Source: JAWKTM01 sp041399085
GTDB lineage: Bacteria; Planctomycetota; Planctomycetia; Pirellulales; Pirellulaceae
DNA length: 30,511 bases
Direction of reading: 5' to 3'
NCBI GenBank assembly: GCA_041399085.1
Contig: JAWKTM010000078.1
Location: 1-30,511, forward strand
The number at the start of each line of letters is the position of its first letter. The stretch's first letter is position 1. Below the pieces are notes generated by a model. The model saw only the letters and a list, made by a program, of their open reading frames with translations, did not search any database and was not told the DNA's origin. This document shows positions 16,661 through 24,940 of this stretch, piece by piece. Made by a program: the position numbers and the translations under genes.

Positions 16661-17860
16661 ATGGCCCGGTTCCTATCAATGGTCGTGTTGCTGTGGCTGG
16701 CATGCCTTGCATGTCTGCCGGCGCGCGCACAGAACCTGTTGCCGGGCGAGTTCGGCGACATTGACCTGGGGCGCGAGTTGGTTGATGCCGATCGTCTGCC
16801 GACCATCCGCGAATTGCGAACGATGGTTGCCAATCCACGAATGCAGCATGTGTTGATGCTGAAGTTGTACGGAGACCAACATAATCACACTTTGCCGGTG
16901 TGGTCCGAGGACGGACGACGATTGGCGTTTCAGCGAGCGGATGTCAGCCGCGATGTCAGCAAGCTGTTGTTGTTCGAGGAATTGTCGCAGGAGACACCGA
17001 AGCTGCTGACGACGGATGACAATGCTTATGACTATGCGTTTCGCTGGGCCGTGAATGGAGAGGATGCATATACCTTTACGCGTCTGGATGCCCGCTCGCG
17101 GACGTCGAGCATCTATGTGTCGATCTCCGGTCAACCGCCCGAGACACGCACCGCGCAAGCCGGCAAATACTTCGCGCCTTCCCTGTTGGCTCGCACCGAT
17201 GGCATTTGGCGATTGGCTTATGAGAAAGACGGCACGATCGCGCACGAAGCTTGGACGGCGGAGCAAACGGTCTACGATCCATTGAACTTGATAGCGGGGA
17301 CATCGCCGCGTTGGAGTCGCGACGGGTTTCGCATTTTGGCCGCGCGGGGATTGCCCGGTCGTTCCAATTTAGGCACGCAAGAGATTGTGATTCGCGGCTT
17401 GGCGGATGACGAGGAAATCGTCATTCCATCGGCGGTTGGCGAAATGGTGCGCAGCCCCGCGTGGTCGCCGGACGAGTCGTTCGTGGCCTACTACGCGCGG
17501 CGCGGCGGAAACGAAGCGCCTTGGACCGTGCGAGCCTGTGCCGTGTCCGGGACGCCGGAACCCATCTCATTGGCGAGCGACGTGATGGTGAACGCCGACT
17601 TCAACTCGCAGGGGCCGAGTTGGGAGCCAAGCGGTCGGCGAGTGTGGTTCTTCTCGAATCAACATCGGCAACAGGCTTATTATCCGTTGGCCGCCGCTTC
17701 GGTGGACGGAGGTTCGGTGATAACCGTGGACTATCCGCGTCGGTGTACTTCACCCAATGATTTGGCGGCGAACCCGTCGACTCGCATCCCCGAATTCGCC
17801 TTTGTGGGCCATCAGGGATTATCACAAGACGTTTATGTGGTGTTATTGAATCACTATTAA
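16661..17860 (+). CDS. TolB-like beta-propeller protein, secreted
   Basis: 399 residues. A signal peptide (MARFLSMVVLLWLACLACLPARAQ) leads to a periplasmic propeller. Four PD40/TolB-type repeats are visible: LPVWSEDGRRLAF at about 78, SPRWSRDGFRILAA at 215, SPAWSPDESFVAYY at 264 and GPSWEPSGRRVWFF at 317. TolB links the Tol motor to outer-membrane Pal in proteobacteria. Here it lies downstream of ExbB/ExbD/TolA-like genes, which supports a Tol-like role, but no Pal gene is in the window and the N-terminal TolB domain is not evident. The start could also be a GTG at 16649 or a TTG at 16643 overlapping the previous stop; 16661 gives the best signal peptide. A hairpin repeat follows six bases after the stop. 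Confidence 0.78.
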   Translation: MARFLSMVVLLWLACLACLPARAQNLLPGEFGDIDLGRELVDADRLPTIRELRTMVANPRMQHVLMLKLYGDQHNHTLPVWSEDGRRLAFQRADVSRDVSKLLLFEELSQETPKLLTTDDNAYDYAFRWAVNGEDAYTFTRLDARSRTSSIYVSISGQPPETRTAQAGKYFAPSLLARTDGIWRLAYEKDGTIAHEAWTAEQTVYDPLNLIAGTSPRWSRDGFRILAARGLPGRSNLGTQEIVIRGLADDEEIVIPSAVGEMVRSPAWSPDESFVAYYARRGGNEAPWTVRACAVSGTPEPISLASDVMVNADFNSQGPSWEPSGRRVWFFSNQHRQQAYYPLAAASVDGGSVITVDYPRRCTSPNDLAANPSTRIPEFAFVGHQGLSQDVYVVLLNHY

Positions 17861-17865
17861 CATAA

Positions 17866-17895
17866 TTTGGAGTGCGGCGATTCAGGGCCGCTTTC
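17866..17895 (+). repeat. Post-stop hairpin repeat, copy 1
   Basis: A 30-base element beginning TTTGGAGTG and ending CCGCTTTC, with a stem GCGGC/GCCGC (17874-17878 with 17887-17891) and an eight-base loop. It lies six bases after the TolB-like stop. The same flanks at identical spacing occur at 22618-22647. A short T run follows the stem, too weak to be sure of an intrinsic terminator. Confidence 0.65.
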
Positions 17896-17939
17896 CCGTA
17901 AGGCTCGGGCTGGCGCGAATTGACCGCCCCGTACATCCT

Positions 17940-19823
17940 ATGATCGACGTCCATTGCACTTGCGGAACACGCTTACAACTCGGCGATGAGTGGGCCGGGC
18001 GTCAAGGCCGTTGTCCGCGCTGTGGACAACCGCTGGAGATACCACGTCCGAAACCCGCGGCTCCCGCTTCGCCGCGCGTTGCCTCGCCGCCTCGGCCTTC
18101 CGAAGCGCCGCCAGCGGCACGCCCGGCGCCGGTTGCCGCGCCGCCTCGACCCGCCAAGCCGGCCCGCGCCGCGGCTCCACCAACTGTGTCTCGGCCGTCC
18201 GTTTCTGCGCCATCGCTTGAAGCGTTGCCGGCTGCGGCGGTGGAAGAGACGCCTGTTGCCGTTCAACCGCTCGTGCCCTCTCCGTCCGTGCCCGAACCGC
18301 CGCCACTGGCCTCGCCTTTGGATTCGCCGCTTCCACCGGCGGCTCCGCTTCCGCCAGCGTTCGGAGTTCCCACACGTCCAACTCCCACGGTTCATTCGAC
18401 ATCGGTGTTTGATCGGTTCAAGCGTCTGCCCGCGACGACGTGGGCCGCCGTGGGTGGCGGAGCCTTGTTGCTGCTAATTGTGGGATTCGCTGTGTGGAAC
18501 GCGACCGGTGACAACACCGAAACTGTCGTGGCCGAGGAATCGGAACAACAGGGGATTGGATCGAGCACGGCGAACTCCGCGACAAACAGCACCCCAACCC
18601 AAACAAATGTGAGATCGTCTCACAATCCGTTACCCGCTTTGACTAACAACGATCCGGCGACAGCCGTCGGCCCGCTTCCCGCCGATTCGCACGAGGAGCC
18701 GCCGACCTCGGCCAATCACGAAGTGGCGACGACCTCCGTGCCGGCGCCCATATCGCCGAATGAATCCGACACTGGGGATCCGGCTGCGGGGGATTCGGCC
18801 ACGGGCGGCTCGGCACAAGTCACGGCGACGCCACGACCACGCCCGAGACCACGAGCGCCGCAAGGTTTGTCGGGCGTGTCGCGCGAATATGACGACTTGC
18901 ATTGCCAACGAATCCAACATCAGTTTGGCGTTCGCGTGCCAAACGGAGCGTCGATCATCGAGGTGAATGGCGAAGTATTGCCATTGTTAGATGTATCCCA
19001 ATTGGCCGAAGTTCGCTCGCCCTATTTGTTGTTGCCCCGTGGCACGCACCAAGTTCGCTTCCGACCGCGCGAACGAGCGATCGAAGTGAAAGTGGGTGAA
19101 TCGTTTTATGACACATACTCGAAGATGCGGCAATTCTTTGACGCTGGCGGCCAGACGCGCGTGGGTGAGCTGCTCAGCCGCGGCGCCCGAGCGATGGACG
19201 TGCATCAGGCTCCGTATCTGCTGAACCTGCACGGCGGGGCGTATGCCCAACAGGATCAATGGGCGGCTGCCGAGCGAAAGTTTCGTCGGGCTTTGCGAGT
19301 GAATCCGCTGTTCGCTCCCGCGCATTTGAATATGGCCTATGCACTGCATCGGCGTGGAGATCAGGCAGGGGCGGAGCGTGAGTTGATGTTGGCCGACGCT
19401 CTCAATGTGGGCAATGTGTGTGGTATCGCGCCGGGCATCGTTCAACTGCGACGCGAACTGAATCTGGAAATCACGGAGATCAAACCAGCGTCGCTGAACG
19501 TCGCCGCCTACATTTCGCTCGAATCGCTGTCGTCGGACGACGAGCATCTGATCGCGTTAGTCGAAGCGATCAGCAAATACGCGGTGCTGGACGAGGAGCG
19601 GGCCAAGGTGCTGAACAATTTGGGCGCTCACTTTGCCGACAGCGGCAAGCCGGAACGTGCGTTAGCCCATTATCGCGACGCGCTCGGCGCGCTCAAATTC
19701 GCGGGGCCGGATCGGTTTCAATTGGCCGAGCAAGTGTTAGGACACATGAGCCAAGCGTGTCGGAAGGCGAACTTTGCCGAAGCCGACGAGTACGAACAAA
19801 TGAAAGACGCGGTGTTGCCATGA
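17940..19823 (+). CDS. Zinc-ribbon, proline-rich, single-pass TPR protein
   Basis: 627 residues. The N-terminus is a zinc ribbon with C6, C8, C25 and C28 (MIDVHCTCG ... RCPRCGQPL). A long proline/alanine-rich cytoplasmic linker (about 35-150) leads to one membrane helix (WAAVGGGALLLLIVGFAVW, about 168-187). A low-complexity Ser/Thr/Pro stretch follows. The C-terminal part has TPR repeats, clearest at about 425-490 (AAAERKFRRALRVNPLFAPAHLNMAYALHRRGDQ is part of one, given only as position guide: first 20 residues from about 435) and 554-582 (LNNLGAHFADSGKPERALAH). The proline-rich cytoplasmic linker could be a target for the GYF-like domains of the ExbD proteins; this is inference. No Shine-Dalgarno sequence precedes the ATG. 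Its TGA overlaps the next ATG. In position it resembles the TPR protein CpoB of Tol operons, but the architecture differs. Confidence 0.82.
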   Translation: MIDVHCTCGTRLQLGDEWAGRQGRCPRCGQPLEIPRPKPAAPASPRVASPPRPSEAPPAARPAPVAAPPRPAKPARAAAPPTVSRPSVSAPSLEALPAAAVEETPVAVQPLVPSPSVPEPPPLASPLDSPLPPAAPLPPAFGVPTRPTPTVHSTSVFDRFKRLPATTWAAVGGGALLLLIVGFAVWNATGDNTETVVAEESEQQGIGSSTANSATNSTPTQTNVRSSHNPLPALTNNDPATAVGPLPADSHEEPPTSANHEVATTSVPAPISPNESDTGDPAAGDSATGGSAQVTATPRPRPRPRAPQGLSGVSREYDDLHCQRIQHQFGVRVPNGASIIEVNGEVLPLLDVSQLAEVRSPYLLLPRGTHQVRFRPRERAIEVKVGESFYDTYSKMRQFFDAGGQTRVGELLSRGARAMDVHQAPYLLNLHGGAYAQQDQWAAAERKFRRALRVNPLFAPAHLNMAYALHRRGDQAGAERELMLADALNVGNVCGIAPGIVQLRRELNLEITEIKPASLNVAAYISLESLSSDDEHLIALVEAISKYAVLDEERAKVLNNLGAHFADSGKPERALAHYRDALGALKFAGPDRFQLAEQVLGHMSQACRKANFAEADEYEQMKDAVLP

Positions 19824-22615
19824 GATCGCACAAACACAACGTGGTCGCCTCGTTCTCATATTCCGCCAGTCCCGTGTGGACCGCGTGGCGGCGCTGTAGG
19901 TTGTTGGCTGTGGGAATCGTCTTTTTCTTAGGCCTATTCGAGGCGGCGCCACTGCTTGCGCAACAACGTTCGCCGTTGGATGTCGAGGAGGAAGAAGAGG
20001 AGCTGCCGGGCAAGCCGGCTCCCGCTAGTCGGCCGGCGGGCGGCGCTCCGGTTTCGCCGTTGGATATGGAAGAAGAGGAAGAGCTGCCTGGGCGCGCCGC
20101 GCCGATGCCACGCCCTCCCGTAGGCGATCCGCTTGGCAACCCAAACCCGCTCGCTCCCGCTGTGATTCCCGACTTCAGCGACGACGACGACGAGGCGAAC
20201 CAGCCCGAACCGGTGTGCGATCTGCTCATCGCATCGCTTGCCAGTGACGGGCAATCGCGAGCCCGCCGTATCGCGCTGTTGCCCAAATGGCTCGCGCCGC
20301 CGTGGAAACCAGCGGAAAACTACACGTTCAGTATGTTGAATTCGAAGGGCAAGGTTTCGACCGAATTGCGAGTGCTCGGTCGAAACATCGGCGGAATCCA
20401 GTATTACGAGCAACGGATGCTGCGGCGCGCGGCGGACCAATTACAGATGGACCCACTGGTGTTGGCCAGCCCGTTGCCGCTGAACAAGTTGCTCGACGAA
20501 ACGCCCGCCGCCGGTTCGCCATTCGACCTCGCCTCGCCCGAACGACAGCAGGCGGCTCAACGAGCGATCGATTTGCTGACGACGGCGATCGGCGAGCACG
20601 ACTCGGCCGTGCAACGCCGGCTGCGTGCCGACAGTGCGTTTCAGTCCCATTTGCGCCAGCCGCTGGTTGCTGCTCTGTTCAATTTGGAATTTAGCCGCAT
20701 CCGGGCGATGTATCACCAACAGCGGTTTGCTCAAGCGCTGGCAGCTTGCGATCGGTTGTTGGGCCAACCCGACTTGGGAACGCGGGGCGAAGCGGCCGTG
20801 CATGCGGTGGTCGAACGAGTGTTGTTAGAGCCAGCGTTCGAGGCGGCTCGGGCCGCGGACTATGAGACGTGCCGGACTCAGTTAGATGAGTATTTGACGC
20901 GCTATCCGCTCAAGCCTGGCGCGCGAGCCGTACAACTGCGCGACGGTTTGATTGCCAAGGCAGAACAGTTGGTCACGCGGGCTCAGGCGAACAACGATCC
21001 GAAACTGTTAGACGAAGCCGCCAAGATTTGGCCCCGTTTGCCCGACTTGGACGGCATGCGCCGCCAACTGCAAAATGACTATCCCGTGCTGCATTGTGGA
21101 TATGCCACGCTGCCACAAAACTTCTCCCCCTTGTCGATTCAATCGCTGCCGGATCGGCATGCCGTGTCGCTGATGTTTGAAAGCCTCGTGCAATGGGTCG
21201 AGGACGAACGATTGGGGCCCCATTACTCCTCACAATTGGCGGCCGCCCGACCCGGCCCGACGGCTCGCGGCCGGCACTTTCAGTTGCCCCGTTGCGTGTG
21301 GTCCGATTCGGATCGCCAGACGCGGCTTTGCACGGCCGAGGACGTACAGGCAACGATTGACCTGATCAAACGATTGCGACCGCCGGGTTATCCGCCCGCC
21401 TGGGAGAATCTGTTTGAGGAGCTGCGTTACGATGATCCATTCAAATTCTCGCTGCAATTACAACGCGACTATTGGCAGCCGTTGTCGTTGATGGATTTTC
21501 GGATTCTCCCGGCTCACCGATTTCCCGCCGATCAACGAGCTCGCGATGTGCGATCCTTGGTGGAAGCGTTTCAACAAGACCCTGTGGGAACGGGGCCGTA
21601 TCGCCGGGCCGCCGATGACGGCGAATCCGGCGGGACACAGATTCGATTCGTCGCGAATCCTCATTACCGTCGGCCCGATCTACCAAAGATCCGAGAGATT
21701 GTGTTCCATCAGCTTGAGCCGGTTGAAGCGGTCCGCCAACTGCAAAATCGGCAGTTACACATGATCTTTGATCTCAGTCGCGAGCATCTCGCGCAACTTC
21801 GTCTGCAAGATGAACGCATCATATCGCTACGCGGACGCAGCGTGCATTTTCTGGCCCCCAACTATCGCCACAGTCCCTGGCTGCAAAACGAAGCCTTCCG
21901 TCGCGCATTGGCTCACGCCATCGATCGCGAGACGATTCTGAACAGCGTCTTTCGTCCTCAGGGGGCCGTGGCGGACCACGCGACCCTGACGGGTCCCTAT
22001 CCCAAATACAACGCCGATGGCCAAACCTGTTGGGCGTATAATCCGGCGGCGCCGGCGTTTGAACCGAATCAAGCCGTGGGGCATCTGGCACAAGCTCGTC
22101 AGCAACTTTCTGGCGATCCGCCGCCGTTACGACTGGCCTTTCCTGCGCGGCATCAACAAAGCGAGGTGGCTTGTCAAGCCATCGTCGATCAACTCAAAGC
22201 AATCGGCATCACGGTCAATCCCACTCCGATTGAGCCGCATCAGTTTCACCATGTGGTGACCGAATCGCATGCTTATGACTTGGTATACTGGCGTCACGAT
22301 TTCGAGGACGCCACGTACACGCTGTGGCCGCTGTTCGATCCATCGGATGCGGAATCGGGTGGCGGGAATTTCATGGGCTTCGTTCCCGACGAACATTTGC
22401 GAAGCTTATTCGACGAATTGCGGATTCACAAAGAGTTTCGCGAGATCCAAGCCACGACCCACGAGATTCACGATTTTGTGAACCGCTCGGCGATCGTGAT
22501 TCCGCTATGGCAAGTCGATACGTATGTTGCCGTACGCAAGACCGTGCGGGACACTCACTTCGATCCGCTAGACCTGTTCCAAAATGTCGAGACGTGGTCC
22601 GTCGAAGCCGATTGA
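19820..22615 (+). CDS. Family 5 solute-binding protein with long N-terminal extension
   Basis: 931 residues. Signal peptide at about 24-48 (LLAVGIVFFLGLFEAAPLLA). Next come two acidic repeats, SPLDVEEEEEELPG at 51 and SPLDMEEEEELPG at 79, then a helical, partly TPR-like region to about 420. From about 433 the DppA/OppA-type solute-binding fold is seen: VSLMFESLVQW, CTAEDVQATIDLIKRL, DPVGTGPYRR, and NEAFRRALAHAIDRETIL. Such proteins bind peptides, nickel or sugars for ABC importers, but no permease or ATPase gene lies here. An open frame extends upstream inside the previous gene; the ATG at 19820 (ATGA overlap) is chosen because the signal peptide follows. It may deliver a ligand to, or sense one for, the ExbBD-like machine. 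Confidence 0.85.
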   Translation: MRSHKHNVVASFSYSASPVWTAWRRCRLLAVGIVFFLGLFEAAPLLAQQRSPLDVEEEEEELPGKPAPASRPAGGAPVSPLDMEEEEELPGRAAPMPRPPVGDPLGNPNPLAPAVIPDFSDDDDEANQPEPVCDLLIASLASDGQSRARRIALLPKWLAPPWKPAENYTFSMLNSKGKVSTELRVLGRNIGGIQYYEQRMLRRAADQLQMDPLVLASPLPLNKLLDETPAAGSPFDLASPERQQAAQRAIDLLTTAIGEHDSAVQRRLRADSAFQSHLRQPLVAALFNLEFSRIRAMYHQQRFAQALAACDRLLGQPDLGTRGEAAVHAVVERVLLEPAFEAARAADYETCRTQLDEYLTRYPLKPGARAVQLRDGLIAKAEQLVTRAQANNDPKLLDEAAKIWPRLPDLDGMRRQLQNDYPVLHCGYATLPQNFSPLSIQSLPDRHAVSLMFESLVQWVEDERLGPHYSSQLAAARPGPTARGRHFQLPRCVWSDSDRQTRLCTAEDVQATIDLIKRLRPPGYPPAWENLFEELRYDDPFKFSLQLQRDYWQPLSLMDFRILPAHRFPADQRARDVRSLVEAFQQDPVGTGPYRRAADDGESGGTQIRFVANPHYRRPDLPKIREIVFHQLEPVEAVRQLQNRQLHMIFDLSREHLAQLRLQDERIISLRGRSVHFLAPNYRHSPWLQNEAFRRALAHAIDRETILNSVFRPQGAVADHATLTGPYPKYNADGQTCWAYNPAAPAFEPNQAVGHLAQARQQLSGDPPPLRLAFPARHQQSEVACQAIVDQLKAIGITVNPTPIEPHQFHHVVTESHAYDLVYWRHDFEDATYTLWPLFDPSDAESGGGNFMGFVPDEHLRSLFDELRIHKEFREIQATTHEIHDFVNRSAIVIPLWQVDTYVAVRKTVRDTHFDPLDLFQNVETWSVEAD

Positions 22616-22617
22616 CC

Positions 22618-22647
22618 TTTGGAGTGTGGGGCCTAGTCCCCGCTTTC
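22618..22647 (+). repeat. Post-stop hairpin repeat, copy 2
   Basis: A 30-base element with the same flanks as copy 1 (TTTGGAGTG at the start, CCGCTTTC at the end). Its stem is GTGGGG/CCCCGC. Compared with copy 1, the C-G pair at stem position 13/22 has become G-C, and a C-G pair has become a T-G wobble. It lies two bases after the solute-binding protein stop. Confidence 0.65.
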
Positions 22648-22773
22648 ATATGCCCCTATTTCATAATGTCGTGAACTGAGCTGACCCCATACAACCCGAC
22701 GACTATCACTTGTTTCGTCGATCAACGTGTCTCATCCTGAAGCTCGGCCTTCTACATTGCGAGCCAGCATTTC

Positions 22774-24768
22774 ATGTCTTGGATACTTTTTCTAGCTTCC
22801 GTTGTCGCCGCGCCAAGTAACGAATCCACCGCGGCCAACAGCACGTATGACGTGGCTGTCTGTATGCGAGTTTCGGACTCGCCGCAGTTCACGCCGTTGT
22901 ATCGTGAGAATCTTCGCCAACAGATCGAGGGCCAGTTGAATAGCTTCTTCGGCGCCTTCGCCCAAGTGAGCGTGTTGTCGTCCGGTCATCCATTGATCGA
23001 CGAATACCGAGGGCGACCGGCCTCGGAGCCCGCCGATGTGGATGAGCTATGGGATCGATTGCCACACGAGAAAACCCTTATTGCCACGGTGGATTTCCGA
23101 CAACAACGCTACCAGGTGGAACTGCGGGAATTGGATCGCGAGCGACGGCAAGAGACGCCGGTCTATCGCGGTTCGACGCCGGATCGGTTGTGGTTGGCCA
23201 AGTCGATTTGTTTGGCGATCAAGGATCATTTAGCCTTAGTGGCCGAGATCACACCGGGCACGTTCACGAACAGCGTCGCCATTCAATTTCGCGGCGACCA
23301 ACATCGGCAACCATTGGTGAACATGTTGGGCGAGTCGTCCGTGATGCAGCCTTATTGGGTGTTGCGTCGACGAGACGGCAGTCGCGTGCGGCACCCGATT
23401 CCGAATACGCTGCTGCGAGTTCATCCAAATCAAAGTTTGAACAAGGCGGATGTGATTACCAGCCGCAACCAACCGTGGGCTCGGACGGCTGCCGTGGTCG
23501 GTTTCGAGGCCATTAAAGTAACCACGCAACCGGGCCGCATTCGATTGCGGTTGGTGGACGCGGCGACCGGTGATCCGGTCATTCAATGTAATGTGCTGGT
23601 GAATGACAGCGGCTTCGACAAGTTTTCCGCGGGCGACAACGTGGGGAGTCCCGACCGGGACGGGTATGTGACGGTTCCCCGTTCGCTGCGTGGCGTGGCC
23701 TTTGTGAAAGTGTCGCAAGGGAGCACGGCGGTCATACAAGTGCCGTTGCCGATCGACGCTTCGTTCGCGGAACATGAGATTAAGGTTCCGGTGGATAGCG
23801 AACCGGGGAAACGGATGGAGTTCGACCGTCGTCTGCGTTTCCTAATGCAGGACGTACAGACGCTGGCCGCCATGCAATCGGACGCGTTTCGCGAAGTGAA
23901 CCAATTGAACTCCAAGGACAACAAACAATATGAACAGGCGCTGACTCGCGCCGAGCAAACAACGCGCGGCGTCGCGCCATTGTTGATCGACGCGAAGGAT
24001 CGGTTTCGCGTTGCCGTGAGGGATGTGGAAACGCTGAATCTTCAGGATGCTCGCATTCCTTATATGGAAGAGCAGCTCAAGCGAATCGAAGACCAACATC
24101 GCTCGCTCGGCGAATTGGCCAACAATCTGAAGGAAGCGATCGACACGCGCGAGGCGGGCAAGCGGGCCAAGGTGTTGTTGGATCTGGCTCGGCAAGCGGA
24201 ACAAGAGGGCGATATCGACGAAGCTTTGGCTCGCTATCAATTGGCCCAAGATGAACTCGAACAACCGCAAGTCACGGCGCGGATGGATTCGATTCGCAAG
24301 CTGTGGGATATCACGAACTCACCCAAGCGGCAGACAGCTCATAATTTCATCTATAACGAATGGGCCAATGCCGAATTGACGGAAATCAAAACGCTGCTTC
24401 CCCGCGTGGAAGATGCGTTCGCGACGCTCAAGGCGGATGGCGACTACCTGCGCGGTTGGAAACTCATTCGTACCATCGATGCCCACTTGGCCGATCTGGG
24501 GGCATTAGTCGACCAGCTTTCGCTTCGGGCCGGGGATGGGGACGAAGAGCTCGGCACGTACCAGCAACTCACACAGGACCTGGCGGAGCTTCAAGAACGC
24601 GTGGCCACGTTCGTGGCGGAAGCCTCGGCCGCCGAACAGACGGATTCGGAACCGGCTGCGGCCAACAACGCACCCGCCGCCGCGGGCAACGCGAACCCGC
24701 CTCCGGCGACCAACGCTCCCCCTGCTAGATCGCCGCTGGAAGAAGAGGAGGAGGAAGAGCCGCGCTGA
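22774..24768 (+). CDS. Secreted coiled-coil protein with acidic C-terminal tail
   Basis: 664 residues, family not recognised. A short signal peptide (MSWILFLASVVAAPS) is followed by an alpha/beta region (about 20-330) that includes LYRENLRQQIEGQLNSFFG and a carboxypeptidase-regulatory-like segment (RIRLRLVDAATGDPVIQCNV). A long helical, coiled-coil-prone region runs from about 340 to 630 (MEEQLKRIEDQHRSLGELAN, ALARYQLAQDELEQPQ). The tail is Ala/Pro/Asn-rich and ends RSPLEEEEEEEPR (652-664). That ending resembles the SPLD-acidic repeats at the N-terminus of the preceding solute-binding protein. No strong Shine-Dalgarno sequence is seen before the ATG. A 158-base gap separates it from the previous gene, so it may have its own promoter. 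Confidence 0.78.
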   Translation: MSWILFLASVVAAPSNESTAANSTYDVAVCMRVSDSPQFTPLYRENLRQQIEGQLNSFFGAFAQVSVLSSGHPLIDEYRGRPASEPADVDELWDRLPHEKTLIATVDFRQQRYQVELRELDRERRQETPVYRGSTPDRLWLAKSICLAIKDHLALVAEITPGTFTNSVAIQFRGDQHRQPLVNMLGESSVMQPYWVLRRRDGSRVRHPIPNTLLRVHPNQSLNKADVITSRNQPWARTAAVVGFEAIKVTTQPGRIRLRLVDAATGDPVIQCNVLVNDSGFDKFSAGDNVGSPDRDGYVTVPRSLRGVAFVKVSQGSTAVIQVPLPIDASFAEHEIKVPVDSEPGKRMEFDRRLRFLMQDVQTLAAMQSDAFREVNQLNSKDNKQYEQALTRAEQTTRGVAPLLIDAKDRFRVAVRDVETLNLQDARIPYMEEQLKRIEDQHRSLGELANNLKEAIDTREAGKRAKVLLDLARQAEQEGDIDEALARYQLAQDELEQPQVTARMDSIRKLWDITNSPKRQTAHNFIYNEWANAELTEIKTLLPRVEDAFATLKADGDYLRGWKLIRTIDAHLADLGALVDQLSLRAGDGDEELGTYQQLTQDLAELQERVATFVAEASAAEQTDSEPAAANNAPAAAGNANPPPATNAPPARSPLEEEEEEEPR

Positions 24769-24861
24769 AGAATATTCGAGTTCAGATCGTCGTCGGTTGC
24801 TTCTCCATCCAATGTCGTTTGCGTGGAGCGGCCCGGTACGAACGACGCTTGGCAAAAATGG

Positions 24862-24889
24862 TTGCAATTGGGGTGAAAGTCCTTATATT
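24862..24889 (+). promoter_or_regulatory. Candidate sigma-70-like promoter for the RDD gene
   Basis: TTGCAA (24862-24867) and TATATT (24884-24889) are 16 bases apart. They match the sigma-70 consensus at 4 of 6 and 5 of 6 positions. Transcription would start near 24896, about 45 bases before the ATG at 24941. This is the best promoter-like pair I saw in the window. Confidence 0.45.
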
Positions 24890-24940
24890 GGTCCACGCTG
24901 GTTGGCCGAGGACCTCATTCTTTTCGCAGGAGCTTTCACC

